This document shows, in pieces, positions 27,640 to 36,761 of a stretch of 64,000 bases of DNA (position 1 is its first letter; every line of letters starts with the position of its first letter). Origin of the DNA: Flavobacterium limi (GTDB lineage: Bacteria; Bacteroidota; Bacteroidia; Flavobacteriales; Flavobacteriaceae); NCBI RefSeq assembly GCF_010645075.1, contig NZ_JAADZV010000007.1:1-64000 (forward strand), given 5' to 3'. The position numbers were made by a program, and so were the translations under genes. Under the pieces are notes generated by a model. That model had not been told where the DNA came from. It ran no database searches and saw only the letters and a program-made list of their open reading frames with translations.

Positions 27640-29655
27640 TTAAATTTTCTTTAAAACAATTTTCTCGCTTTCTTTCGCAATCATTGCTTTATAATAATCT
27701 TTGAGCATTTCGTATTGCTGTGTTGATACAATTGCTTCATTAATCTGATGTGAAATAACCATTTGAAGCGTATTTTCGTTAGCAGCAATATTAAATTTGA
27801 AAGATCCTAAGTTATCTTGCATGGTCATTGCAGCTGGGGCAGGGAGTGTTTCGACTGCATAGCCATCAGGGATTTTAATTGTGATATTATATTTGTCCAT
27901 AAATGGAAATCCAAAATCAACCGGATATTCTCTTGTTTCCTGATTAAATGGATTCTTTTCATTCGAAAAGAACAACATTGGACTAACATATATTTTACCC
28001 CCTATTATTTCACATAAATTATTTCCCGTAAAAGAATAAGTTTCTATAATAGGTTTCAAAATTTCTTTTTCGTTTGTCTTTGAATAGTCGCTAATTTCTA
28101 TTTTGTTATTTTGGTTTTCCAGTTTTTCCAGATATTCATCTTCTTTTGTACTAAAAATATTCTTTCTTGTGATCATGGCATTATAATCTGTACATTGTCT
28201 TCTTGCCTGTCCTGTAACTTTGCCTTCAGGATCAATATTATAAGTCAAAAAAACAATATCATTAGACGCCTTCTTAGGCATTAGGTCAATTTCTTCAGAA
28301 GTTCCGTCCTTTCTTATTAATCTCCCCTGCCAGTTTAAAGTTCTAAGCGGTAAAACATTTGGAATAGAAAATTTTTCCGATGCATCTAATAATATATAGC
28401 CGTTTTCAGTTTCAACAGCTGCAATTACATAGTTATAAGCTGTTCTGTTAGGGAATAATGCTACCCCGTTTGATCTTGTACTAACCAAAACCGGATTTGC
28501 AGTTAAACCTGAATGACGTAACATTGCTGTAAGCATTAAATTTATCTCGGCAATATTTCCTGATTTTTCCTGATAGGCTTTACGTACTCCTTTATCGCAG
28601 CTGTAACCATAGTATTCATTCCATTTTACATTTGATTTAACATGATTTAAAATAATTAACATTTTCTCTTCAGGGCTTGTTACTCCTGCAAGTAATGCTT
28701 TCAAATCATCTTCAAAATATCCTGTCTTATTCAATTCAGGGCCAAAATCATCGTATTCATAAATGGTCTTTGCTACTGAATTCCAATCTGTAGAAAAAGT
28801 TTTAATCTGGCTATTAGGAAACTTCACCATTGAGAGTTCCTGTTCCATGCTCGAGGTATAATTATTTATATTATTAACGAAAGACTCTTCTTTCATTCCA
28901 GGCAAATCTTCTGCAATATATATCGTTTGTGTTTCAAGATAATCAACATTATCAGTAGAATATGTTGTGTGAGTACTAAGCCCGCCGGATCTTTCTTTGT
29001 TTGTAAATAAAATTGACCTTGATTGCTTATTTACTGTTACCTTGGGAAAAATATACCCCTTTTGTCTTGATGAAAAAGTATAGTATTCCGGAATATAAGT
29101 TACATACTCCGAATAATTCACCGGAATACTGGTTTGAAAAGCCCAGTCGCGCATCATTGTGATGTTAGATGTCCTGATTGTATAACTGTATTCTAATACC
29201 GAACCTTCTTTTACGTTTGGCATTGTAATTTTTTTTCTTGCCCTGTACTTATTCACTTCTTCGTTAAAAATTCCATCACTTTTTAGTTTGGTTTTTTCAA
29301 TTTTTCCGTTGACTAAATTAAAAGTACACACATCCGAAAAATCAACTTTTTCTCTCGAATCATTGCTTCCATTGTAATATGTCACACTTTGGTTTGCCCA
29401 GTCATAGCCTTCTTTTTTGTACACTTTGATACGTGCTTCAACATGAGTAATTAAAACAAATCCTTCTTGCTGATTATAATCTATTGTAGCTGATCCTTTT
29501 TTATATAATATCGCTGCCGCCGCAGATGAATCTTTTGGATGCTTTTTCTGTTCTAATTCTGCAACAGATACTTTTCCTAATTTAAATTCCTGTGCAGTTG
29601 TTTGGTTAAGAATAAAAAGCACAAGTAAGAAACTGAAAAATTTAATACATTTCAT
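27640..29655 (-). CDS. DUF3857 protein with degenerate transglutaminase domain (second of three)
   Basis: 671 residues with the same plan as the next gene: signal peptide (1-22), DUF3857, transglutaminase-like and C-terminal beta domains. SGNIAEIN has Ile368 at the Cys position and NYVIAAVE has Tyr409 at the His position; Asp424 is kept. The mature start EFKLGKVSVAELEQKKHPKDS is nearly the same as in the third gene (about 20 residues, both with AELExKxHPKD), showing recent duplication. Confidence 0.85.
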   Translation of the reverse strand: MKCIKFFSFLLVLFILNQTTAQEFKLGKVSVAELEQKKHPKDSSAAAAILYKKGSATIDYNQQEGFVLITHVEARIKVYKKEGYDWANQSVTYYNGSNDSREKVDFSDVCTFNLVNGKIEKTKLKSDGIFNEEVNKYRARKKITMPNVKEGSVLEYSYTIRTSNITMMRDWAFQTSIPVNYSEYVTYIPEYYTFSSRQKGYIFPKVTVNKQSRSILFTNKERSGGLSTHTTYSTDNVDYLETQTIYIAEDLPGMKEESFVNNINNYTSSMEQELSMVKFPNSQIKTFSTDWNSVAKTIYEYDDFGPELNKTGYFEDDLKALLAGVTSPEEKMLIILNHVKSNVKWNEYYGYSCDKGVRKAYQEKSGNIAEINLMLTAMLRHSGLTANPVLVSTRSNGVALFPNRTAYNYVIAAVETENGYILLDASEKFSIPNVLPLRTLNWQGRLIRKDGTSEEIDLMPKKASNDIVFLTYNIDPEGKVTGQARRQCTDYNAMITRKNIFSTKEDEYLEKLENQNNKIEISDYSKTNEKEILKPIIETYSFTGNNLCEIIGGKIYVSPMLFFSNEKNPFNQETREYPVDFGFPFMDKYNITIKIPDGYAVETLPAPAAMTMQDNLGSFKFNIAANENTLQMVISHQINEAIVSTQQYEMLKDYYKAMIAKESEKIVLKKI

Positions 29656-29685
29656 TTGGTTTGTTTTGAGGAATTTGGTTATTGA

Positions 29686-31593
29686 TTAATTCTTGGTTAG
29701 TATAATTTTGGCATTATCGTTTCTTGATATCTGCTCCATGAAAAGACGATACTCATCGTATTCCTTATTCGAGTATTTCCCCTTATTTAAAAACATAGAG
29801 CGTTTGTAAGTAAGTTTATTATTTTCCTTTCTGATGATTTCAGTCTTATATTCTCCAAATTTTCCTTTTAATTCAAAGTCTGAAGGCAAAAATTCAATTG
29901 AGAAACCCACAGGAAGATTAATCTCAATTTCATCTGTATCTAAATAACCGCGTTGAATCTGAAATGGATTTTTACGACTTCGGATACGCTTCACATTGCT
30001 TTTGCTTTGATTAAATGCGTCTACCGGAAAAATCATTTTATTGGCTGAAATCACACCATAATTCGCAGCACTTACATACACATCTTCGGTAAAACGAATA
30101 TTTTGCTTATCATTTGTAAAAGTTATTTTCCCTAATTTTAAGTTATTGATATTACTCCAATATTCTTTATAATGTGCTTCTTTTTCTGTAGGCTGTAAAG
30201 TTTCAGTCCTGGACTTTGAACTGTATTGGGAACCCTCAGACGCTATTGAAAGATGACCGGAAAGATTGCCATTTTCATCAATACTATAGTTTCCTTTATC
30301 TATTTGAGTATTTCCTTTGTCCTCATATATTTTAGTTCTGACAATTACGCCTCCTTCAGGTTTAACGACCAAAACATCCCTGTCGTCTGTAAAAGTTCCC
30401 TGATAACCAAATGGATCGTCCTGACTTGTACACTCTAAAAAGGTATATTTATCATCATGTGGAATTGCCAATATCATATGATTTCCCTGCATCGAAACAA
30501 AATCAGACTGAATATTAGACTTGTAACGATCACCATATAAAATGGTATTATACGAAGGAACATCAACTGCCTGCAAAAGTGCTTTAGTATAATTGGACAA
30601 TGCTTTGCAGTCTCCATATCCCAAACGGTCAACATCACTTGCCAGCATAGGTTTCCATCCCCCAATACCTATAGCAATATTCACATATCTTGATTTTTTC
30701 TGTACATAATCATATATAATTTTTGCCTTTTCGACAGGGTCTTTTTCATTTCCGACAAGTGCTTTTATTTTAGTTTTAGTTTCTTCTGGCAACTCAGTAG
30801 TTCCTGTTAGGATTTTATCGCCATACCATTTGCCAAAATCTTCCCATGTTGTTGCTGTTCCGTCTACTCCTTCTAAGTGAAATTTTTCAAGGCCCATCAT
30901 TATTCTTGGATAAAGATCACGTGAAGACGGACTAAGATCTTCAGTTTTTCGGGCTAAAATATTAAAAGCCTCGTAACTTAATCCGGTATCTGTATCAATC
31001 GTTTTTTTAATATTAAATCCTGAAAAATGAAACTCCTTCTTTTTAAACCCAAGGTTGTTAGGAAAAGTAACGTTCAATACACATTTTTCTACACTTAAAT
31101 AATACCCTCCTAAAAAATACCATTGTGGTATAAATGCGGTATTTGACGTTTCAGTTTCACTGTTATAAACAATAGTAAAAGGATATCCAACTGGAGTATA
31201 ATCTAAATACAGGACACGATTATCTGAGAAAAGAGTACTGCCGCTTACCGCACTTTGGTCTCTGAAATCTTTTCGTTTAATCTTTTTAATTTCGGTACCA
31301 AACGCATCATAAACAATAGCTTCGATATTTTTTATTGAGGTTGTTTTATCATAGTGCTGATAAGCATCAATATCGCTTAATCCTTTTTCATTAAAAACAG
31401 ATATCACTCTTTGTATTTTGATATTCATGTTTTTTTGCGAAACAATAGCAATATCCATCTGATCTAATCGCACAACCGCATCTGCATTTTCTTTAAGACT
31501 GTCTTTAATTGCAGTAATTGGGTAAGTGTTTTTCTGAGCTGAAGAAACAAGAGTAAACAAAAAGAAAAGTAAGGCGAAACAAGGTATTTTCAT
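29686..31593 (-). CDS. DUF3857/transglutaminase family protein with intact catalytic residues (first of three)
   Basis: 635 residues: signal peptide (1-19), DUF3857 (about 50-240) and a transglutaminase core with Cys329 in GYGDCKALSNY, His372 in GNHMILAIP and an acidic partner near E387 (LECTSQDDPFG). Unlike its two downstream paralogues it could be an active thiol protease or transglutaminase. C-terminal beta domain from about 480. It lies 30 bases before the second DUF3857 gene and 63 bases after dtd. Confidence 0.87.
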   Translation of the reverse strand: MKIPCFALLFFLFTLVSSAQKNTYPITAIKDSLKENADAVVRLDQMDIAIVSQKNMNIKIQRVISVFNEKGLSDIDAYQHYDKTTSIKNIEAIVYDAFGTEIKKIKRKDFRDQSAVSGSTLFSDNRVLYLDYTPVGYPFTIVYNSETETSNTAFIPQWYFLGGYYLSVEKCVLNVTFPNNLGFKKKEFHFSGFNIKKTIDTDTGLSYEAFNILARKTEDLSPSSRDLYPRIMMGLEKFHLEGVDGTATTWEDFGKWYGDKILTGTTELPEETKTKIKALVGNEKDPVEKAKIIYDYVQKKSRYVNIAIGIGGWKPMLASDVDRLGYGDCKALSNYTKALLQAVDVPSYNTILYGDRYKSNIQSDFVSMQGNHMILAIPHDDKYTFLECTSQDDPFGYQGTFTDDRDVLVVKPEGGVIVRTKIYEDKGNTQIDKGNYSIDENGNLSGHLSIASEGSQYSSKSRTETLQPTEKEAHYKEYWSNINNLKLGKITFTNDKQNIRFTEDVYVSAANYGVISANKMIFPVDAFNQSKSNVKRIRSRKNPFQIQRGYLDTDEIEINLPVGFSIEFLPSDFELKGKFGEYKTEIIRKENNKLTYKRSMFLNKGKYSNKEYDEYRLFMEQISRNDNAKIILTKN

Positions 31594-31656
31594 TAGTAGG
31601 TATTTTCGTCAAATATATATTATTTTCCGAAACACCTTAACAAATGTTTAATAATT

Positions 31657-32109
31657 TTATTCTCTATTTTTACTATCCATTACAATCGTTACAGGACCAT
31701 CATTTAACAAACTGACTTTCATATCTGCACCAAAAATTCCGGTTTGTATTTTTTTATGAAATTCCTTTTCTACAGACCTCACGAAATTTTCATACAACGG
31801 AATTGCAAAGTCTGGTTTTGAAGCTTTTATATAAGATGGCCGGTTCCCTTTTTTAGTAGAAGCGTGAAGTGTAAACTGACTTACCACAATGATATCACCA
31901 TCAATATCCTGAACCGAGCAGTTCATGATATCATTTTCGTCTCCAAAAATTCTCATTTTAATTATTTTACCAGCAAGCCAGTCGATATCTTCCTGCGTAT
32001 CTGCATCTTCGATTCCAACTAAAACCAATAATCCTTTTTGGATATCTGCAATTTTTGTTCCTTCAACGGTTACTGATGCTTGTGAAACTCTTTGAATAAC
32101 TACTTTCAT
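31657..32109 (-). CDS. dtd: D-aminoacyl-tRNA deacylase
   Basis: Removes D-amino acids (and glycine) from mischarged tRNA. The 150 residues match family length and have MKVVIQRVSQASVTV at the start, the SQFTL motif (near 77-81) and the NDGPVTI segment near 136-142, the Gly-cisPro loop that enforces chirality. It follows rsgA by 83 bases, in the same direction. Confidence 0.95.
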   Translation of the reverse strand: MKVVIQRVSQASVTVEGTKIADIQKGLLVLVGIEDADTQEDIDWLAGKIIKMRIFGDENDIMNCSVQDIDGDIIVVSQFTLHASTKKGNRPSYIKASKPDFAIPLYENFVRSVEKEFHKKIQTGIFGADMKVSLLNDGPVTIVMDSKNRE

Positions 32110-32128
32110 TAAAATTGTGTACTAGATT

Positions 32129-32148
32129 AGATGCACTGCTGTGCATCT
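32129..32148. repeat. AGATGCAC hairpin repeat
   Basis: A perfect 8-bp stem AGATGCAC/GTGCATCT with a TGCT loop in the rsgA-dtd spacer, resembling the short dispersed hairpins (GAGATGCACAGCAGTGCATCT type) I know from flavobacterial genomes. Confidence 0.5.
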
Positions 32149-32192
32149 CTACATTTGGAATTTGGATTTTTATCGACAAAAAATATTGGAAT

Positions 32193-33170
32193 CTATTTCC
32201 TCGTTTCATCACTTGCTGCACGGTCTTCTCCATAATTATCAGTGCGGTAATGTTCTTCGTCGCCTTCGAGGATCTTAAGATAACTGTTGTAACGTGACCA
32301 GGCTATTTCATCTTTTTCCAAGGCTGCTTTGATTGCGCAATGCGGTTCCTCTTTGTGTAAACAGTTGTTAAACTTACACTGATCTTTCAATTTGAAAAAT
32401 TCAGGAAAATAGCCGCTTATTTCTGTTGGTTCCATATCCACGATTCCGAAACCTTTAATTCCCGGTGTATCAATAATTCGGGCATTAAATGACAAATCAT
32501 ACATTTCTGCAAAAGTAGTCGTATGCTGGCCTTGTTTGCTTTGTTCTGAAATTACTGTAGTTTTAAGATGAAGACTTGGCTCCATTGCATTAACCAAAGT
32601 TGATTTACCAACTCCGGAATGTCCGGAAAACATACTCACTTTACCAACCATCATTTCTTTTAGTTTATCAACTCCTTTATTTTCTGTAGAAGAAATTCGG
32701 AGACATTTATATCCAATTTCAGAATAAATGTGCTGTAAGTAGAGCTGGTCATCTAAAGTCTGCTCATTTAAAGTATCGATTTTATTAAATATTAGAATAG
32801 CTTCGATTCCATAGGCCTCAGCCGTAACCAGAAAACGATCTATAAAACTTGTAGTGGTTGGCGGATTATCAATTGTAATCAAAAGAAAAACCTGATCGAT
32901 ATTCGACGCAATAATATGAATCTGTTTTGACAAATTTACCGACTTACGTACGATATAATTCTTTCTTTCATGAATAGTATGAATGGTTCCGGTTACAGCA
33001 TCTGAAGTTTCTTCCAATTCATAATCGACAATATCGCCTACAGCAATAGGATTGGTACTTTTGATTCCTTTCATCCTGAACTTCCCTTTCATACGGCATT
33101 CGATAAAATCACCTTGTTCAGATTTTACGGTATACCAGCTTCCTGTAGATTTATATACGGTTCCTGTCAT
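32193..33170 (-). CDS. rsgA: Ribosome small-subunit biogenesis GTPase RsgA
   Basis: Circularly permuted GTPase that checks 30S maturation. The 325 residues show the OB domain (about 1-75), then G-motifs in permuted order: NKID (G4, 129-132), GHSGVGKS (G1, 183-190), DTPG (G3, 234-237), and a C-terminal zinc motif C265, C270, H272, C278. First of a run with dtd. A TTG-N21-TAATTTTG promoter lies upstream. Confidence 0.96.
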   Translation of the reverse strand: MTGTVYKSTGSWYTVKSEQGDFIECRMKGKFRMKGIKSTNPIAVGDIVDYELEETSDAVTGTIHTIHERKNYIVRKSVNLSKQIHIIASNIDQVFLLITIDNPPTTTSFIDRFLVTAEAYGIEAILIFNKIDTLNEQTLDDQLYLQHIYSEIGYKCLRISSTENKGVDKLKEMMVGKVSMFSGHSGVGKSTLVNAMEPSLHLKTTVISEQSKQGQHTTTFAEMYDLSFNARIIDTPGIKGFGIVDMEPTEISGYFPEFFKLKDQCKFNNCLHKEEPHCAIKAALEKDEIAWSRYNSYLKILEGDEEHYRTDNYGEDRAASDETRK

Positions 33171-33230
33171 TCAACTTTTAGATTACTTTTTTAGATTTAG
33201 ATTCCTCTTAAAACTAAAAATTTTAAAAGG

Positions 33231-33262
33231 CAAAATTACGTTTTTAGAATTGAACCACGCAA
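33231..33262 (-). promoter_or_regulatory. rsgA promoter
   Basis: TTG (33262-33260), 21 bases, TAATTTTG (33238-33231) on the minus strand, about 60 bases before the rsgA ATG. Confidence 0.65.
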
Positions 33263-33306
33263 CTTCACCTTTTAAATTTGAAATCTATCCTTTGAATTTG
33301 ATATTC

Positions 33307-36300
33307 TTACCAAATAATTTCAGCTAACACATCATTCTCCTTTACTTTCCCAAGTTGAATTGTTTTTAAAACTTTAGTCGTTTTTCCGGCTTTAGTTGTA
33401 TAAATTTCTACCATAATTGTCGCCGGACCATTTTCTGTTAATTGTGTCTCTCCAAAATAATTGGTTTTAATTTGGTATTTCCCTTTGATTGCATTTCGAA
33501 TCAAATACTGCTCTGGTCCGTAACCCTGCGTAAAATCTTTTGAAAATCTGGCACCTGCCTCAGTGCTGGTATGACTGTAATAACATTCTTCTCCATTTGG
33601 TTCAATTACATGAAGATCTAAATCTACATCCATCTGATTCCAGTTCATGATGATTCTAATATCTATTGGCATTTTATCAAGATATTTTTTATCCAGTTTT
33701 CCGGTTTTCAAACCTGTATGTTCTGTAATCATTCTGTTTATATCCATCAGAATAATATCTTCAACCCCTTGATATTGCCCACTCATTTCTCCGTAATAAT
33801 TTACTTCCAAAGCTTTAATTAATTCATCAAAAGCTTCCTGGTATTTTCCGGCGTCTTCCAAAGCCAGGGCATAATCCCTTAAACTCTGTGGTTCATGAGC
33901 TCTCCATTTTACCACTTGTTTGGCAGTAAATACAGCATCATCATAATCCTGCCATTGACGTAAAGTATAAGTCAAGGTTTTGTAAAGTTGATGATTTTCC
34001 AATCCTAAATCGCCAATATTACTGATCACATGCAATGCTTTTTTGACATCGCCCTGATTGTAAAAAAAGTGTGCTACATCAAAATAAAAACTCGGGTTTC
34101 TCTCCTGTGATTTTCTTAATTCCAAATACAAATCGTATTGTTTTTCTTTTGGTGCCGATGCCAAAGCTTTTAAGTATAATCTGTCTGGATTCCAATTAGT
34201 GGAATTATTTACAGTGTCCACTCGTGAGAAAGCATTTGTAATGTTCTCCCTACCATAATTCAATTCATTACCTGATAAATTCGCACTATTTGAAAGCTTC
34301 TCAGAAGAAATAGTATCTGATGCTCCAACCGTCATTTTTGCTTTCGTAAGATACCCTTCAACAACTTCACTACCAATTTTTTTATCTTTTAAATCTACAT
34401 TTTTTGGTGCATCTTCAGTAACTTCTTCCGATTTCGCCACAACAGGTGCAATAAATTTAACCATATCAACTTGTGATGGTGGCGGAGTATTATATACATT
34501 ATTATCTTCTTGTACTATCTCTCTCACTGGCCCTGAGCCAACAGGCTCATCAACAGTCAAAACTGCATCCGGATCACTTTTGATTGTTTCATAAGCTGCA
34601 CGTTTCTCTTTCTTAGACTTTGATAAAACTTTTGGAGGCACATATTTTTTATCTTCTTTCCACCAGGAATTTAATGCTGCAAAATAACTGTCTACATTAT
34701 ACCAATTATTTTTTTGCTTTGCTAAAGCCCTGTCTTGCTCCTGTTTTTTTATTCTGTCAAATTCTGCACGTAATTCTGCCGGAGGAATGATATCATACGA
34801 AATATAATCCTGAAGATTTTCTAAAACAATCAGCGATGTATTCTTGGTAATGATTCCATATTTCTTCCCTAAAGTTTCAATTTCCTGAGCATTTTTGTCG
34901 TATTGCAATTCAAGATTCGCAATCTTTTTCTGAGCCCATAATTTTTCGATATTGACTTCATTTGTATTTTGAACATCAGCGTCTAAAGTTATCTTTCTTT
35001 CTAAAACAGCATCATCTCCATTACCAAATAATAATGTAATTTCATTTTTTGGATTTAGTGAAATTCCTGCAAAACTAAAACTACCCGAAACTGAAGTTCC
35101 TTCCATTGGAAACAAATCGGTAATTAAAAAGTTCTCTTTAATTCCCAAAAACTTTAGATTTGTATTCGTCAATTTATCCACAGCATTTTCGACACTCAAT
35201 TGGTTTAAATTAATGAAATTACCGCCTGCTTGCGAAGCAGTATAATTTAAAAAAGCAAAGTCTGCAGATACACAGGATGAAATCGTAAAGACCGGTTTTT
35301 TAATTTTAGGAAATGAATTTTCACTCAAAGAAGATAAACCATCACTAGAAAACAGATATTGATCATGATTTACAAAATTTAACTGTGAGTAACGCGTTCC
35401 GCCATCGTATTTTGTATTTTCTAAAACCGTTTTTAATTCACTCCAATTTCCATTAGAAACAATAAACTCTCTTTGCTTTTCAAAAGTGTAATTCAAAAAG
35501 TACAAAGTCACTTTTGTATTTTTTATCTTTTGAAAATAAGAATCCAGCAAATCAAGTTCCTTTTTCAAATCCCGCGACTGACAGCTCAAAGAATTATCCC
35601 AGATTAAACCGATTGAAGAAGGAGTTTTTCTTGCTTTAGTAATTCCTTCAATAAAAGTATTTCCATAAAAATAATACTGACCGCCGGCATCCTGGGTTAA
35701 AACACTGGATGTATTATTTTGGATCGGAACTTCAAAAACTATCTTTTCTTCAGGCTGATAATTTTCTTTCTCGAAAGAAGCTTCAAAAGACTGATTCCAT
35801 TTTGAAAAAGAAATTCTGGACGATCTTTCAGTAATTTTTGGCGAAGTCGAAACGCCAAGAACAGAAAATTTCACTGAAAATTTATCTAATTTCTTAGGAT
35901 AACGGCTCACCAATTGATACGCCAGATTATTTTTATCAGAGGCCGAAAGTTCTTCTTCGTAACCAATAATTACTATTCTTTCACCGTTTGGCATTAGCGG
36001 ATAAATTCGGGTTCTGAAATTATTCCCATCCACTTTTTCCAGCAGGCCCGGATCGACACGACGGTGTTCAATAGCTTCAAAAACCTGTTTTCCCTTATTT
36101 TTATTCACCGGAACAGCTTCACGCATTTTTCCGTTAATATCAATGGCATATCTGGAAACCGAAACGTTTTCCGGTAACGGAAAAATAAGTTCTGCTTCCA
36201 TCTGACGATTTCCCGAATTAAAAAAATGCATTTCGGCTGTAGTGTAAGCAATATTTCCAACCACCTTAACATTAACAAGGAGCTGACTCATCCTGACTTT

Positions 36301-36432
36301 CTCAGCTTCTGCTCCTTTTACAGTCATTTCGGGACTTTGTGCAAAAGTGTTGATTCTGAAAAGGAGTAAAACATAAAATAATAATTTCAAACGGACTTGA
36401 AAATATACTGGCATAAACATTTTTGATTTCAT
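33307..36432 (-). CDS. VIT/vWA-like and DUF2135 domain protein with an embedded TonB-like linker
   Basis: 1041 residues: hydrophobic signal region (about 15-31, ending FAQ), VIT domain (about 40-165, FPLPENVSVSRYAIDINGK), a vWA-like region (about 270-420), a coiled segment (about 490-570), a low-complexity linker (614-690), TPR-like helices (about 755-900) and a C-terminal DUF2135 domain (about 925-1020: NWNQMDVDLDLHVIEPNGE). Residues 614-690 copy the linker of TonB at 6845-7648, with the two halves in swapped order. Likely an envelope protein; function unknown. It precedes rsgA by 136 bases but that gene has its own promoter. Confidence 0.85.
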   Translation of the reverse strand: MKSKMFMPVYFQVRLKLLFYVLLLFRINTFAQSPEMTVKGAEAEKVRMSQLLVNVKVVGNIAYTTAEMHFFNSGNRQMEAELIFPLPENVSVSRYAIDINGKMREAVPVNKNKGKQVFEAIEHRRVDPGLLEKVDGNNFRTRIYPLMPNGERIVIIGYEEELSASDKNNLAYQLVSRYPKKLDKFSVKFSVLGVSTSPKITERSSRISFSKWNQSFEASFEKENYQPEEKIVFEVPIQNNTSSVLTQDAGGQYYFYGNTFIEGITKARKTPSSIGLIWDNSLSCQSRDLKKELDLLDSYFQKIKNTKVTLYFLNYTFEKQREFIVSNGNWSELKTVLENTKYDGGTRYSQLNFVNHDQYLFSSDGLSSLSENSFPKIKKPVFTISSCVSADFAFLNYTASQAGGNFINLNQLSVENAVDKLTNTNLKFLGIKENFLITDLFPMEGTSVSGSFSFAGISLNPKNEITLLFGNGDDAVLERKITLDADVQNTNEVNIEKLWAQKKIANLELQYDKNAQEIETLGKKYGIITKNTSLIVLENLQDYISYDIIPPAELRAEFDRIKKQEQDRALAKQKNNWYNVDSYFAALNSWWKEDKKYVPPKVLSKSKKEKRAAYETIKSDPDAVLTVDEPVGSGPVREIVQEDNNVYNTPPPSQVDMVKFIAPVVAKSEEVTEDAPKNVDLKDKKIGSEVVEGYLTKAKMTVGASDTISSEKLSNSANLSGNELNYGRENITNAFSRVDTVNNSTNWNPDRLYLKALASAPKEKQYDLYLELRKSQERNPSFYFDVAHFFYNQGDVKKALHVISNIGDLGLENHQLYKTLTYTLRQWQDYDDAVFTAKQVVKWRAHEPQSLRDYALALEDAGKYQEAFDELIKALEVNYYGEMSGQYQGVEDIILMDINRMITEHTGLKTGKLDKKYLDKMPIDIRIIMNWNQMDVDLDLHVIEPNGEECYYSHTSTEAGARFSKDFTQGYGPEQYLIRNAIKGKYQIKTNYFGETQLTENGPATIMVEIYTTKAGKTTKVLKTIQLGKVKENDVLAEIIW
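34363..34593 (-). repeat. TonB-linker homologous segment, permuted order
   Basis: Residues 614-649 of the VIT protein (ETIKSDPDAVLTVDEPVG...EDNNVYNT) match TonB 134-168, and residues 650-690 (PPPSQVDMVKFIAPVVAK...KKIGSE) match TonB 95-134, so the blocks are B-A here and A-B in TonB. Similarity is visible in the DNA too (compare 34501-34600 with 7145-7250). Confidence 0.85.
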
Positions 36433-36626
36433 GACTCGAAAGTTAAGATTGTATATTCATATAGAGAACAAAAAAATCAAAAAGGTTGGAAAGAAAAAAT
36501 ATTTTTATTTTATCTCTTTGATCCGAAAATTCTGGCGGGTGTTTTTCCCTTAGATTTTGCAGATTTATTTTCCATTTAAAAATCAGCCCAACCCGAGAAA
36601 TTTTTTGGCAATCATTTATCAAAAAA

Positions 36627-36665
36627 AATCCCCATCACTTCTTTCAAAGCAATAGGGATTTTAAA
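36627..36665 (-). terminator. Terminator after aroG/chorismate mutase
   Basis: AAAATCCC pairs with GGGATTTT around a 20-base partly paired loop, with a T-tract on the minus strand, about 100 bases past the stop of the aromatic operon. Confidence 0.6.
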
Positions 36666-36676
36666 AACAATTTAAT

Positions 36677-36755
36677 TTTAAACTAGTGATATAATTAAAA
36701 CTATTAAGAAAGCTTTTAAAAAACTTAAATTAACTTATATCACTATATAGTTTAA
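36677..36755. repeat. GTGATATAAG palindromic repeat, copy 2
   Basis: Left arm TTTAAACTAGTGATATAATTAA and right arm (inverse) TTTAAACTATATAGTGATATAAGTTAA differ by a 4-base deletion and one base (the arms are given here in two pieces: TTTAAACTA and GTGATATAATTAA). It lies 7 bases beyond the stop of the aromatic operon. Confidence 0.6.
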
Positions 36756-36761
36756 AGAAAA

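Larger units (their letters stand above)
36433..36761. other. 329-base intergenic region with terminator and palindrome
   Basis: Between aroG/CM (leftward, upstream) and the VIT gene. It contains the terminator-like hairpin at 36627-36665 and copy 2 of the ATATAAGTGATATAAG palindrome; the rest (36433-36620) is AT-rich with no ORF. Confidence 0.5.
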
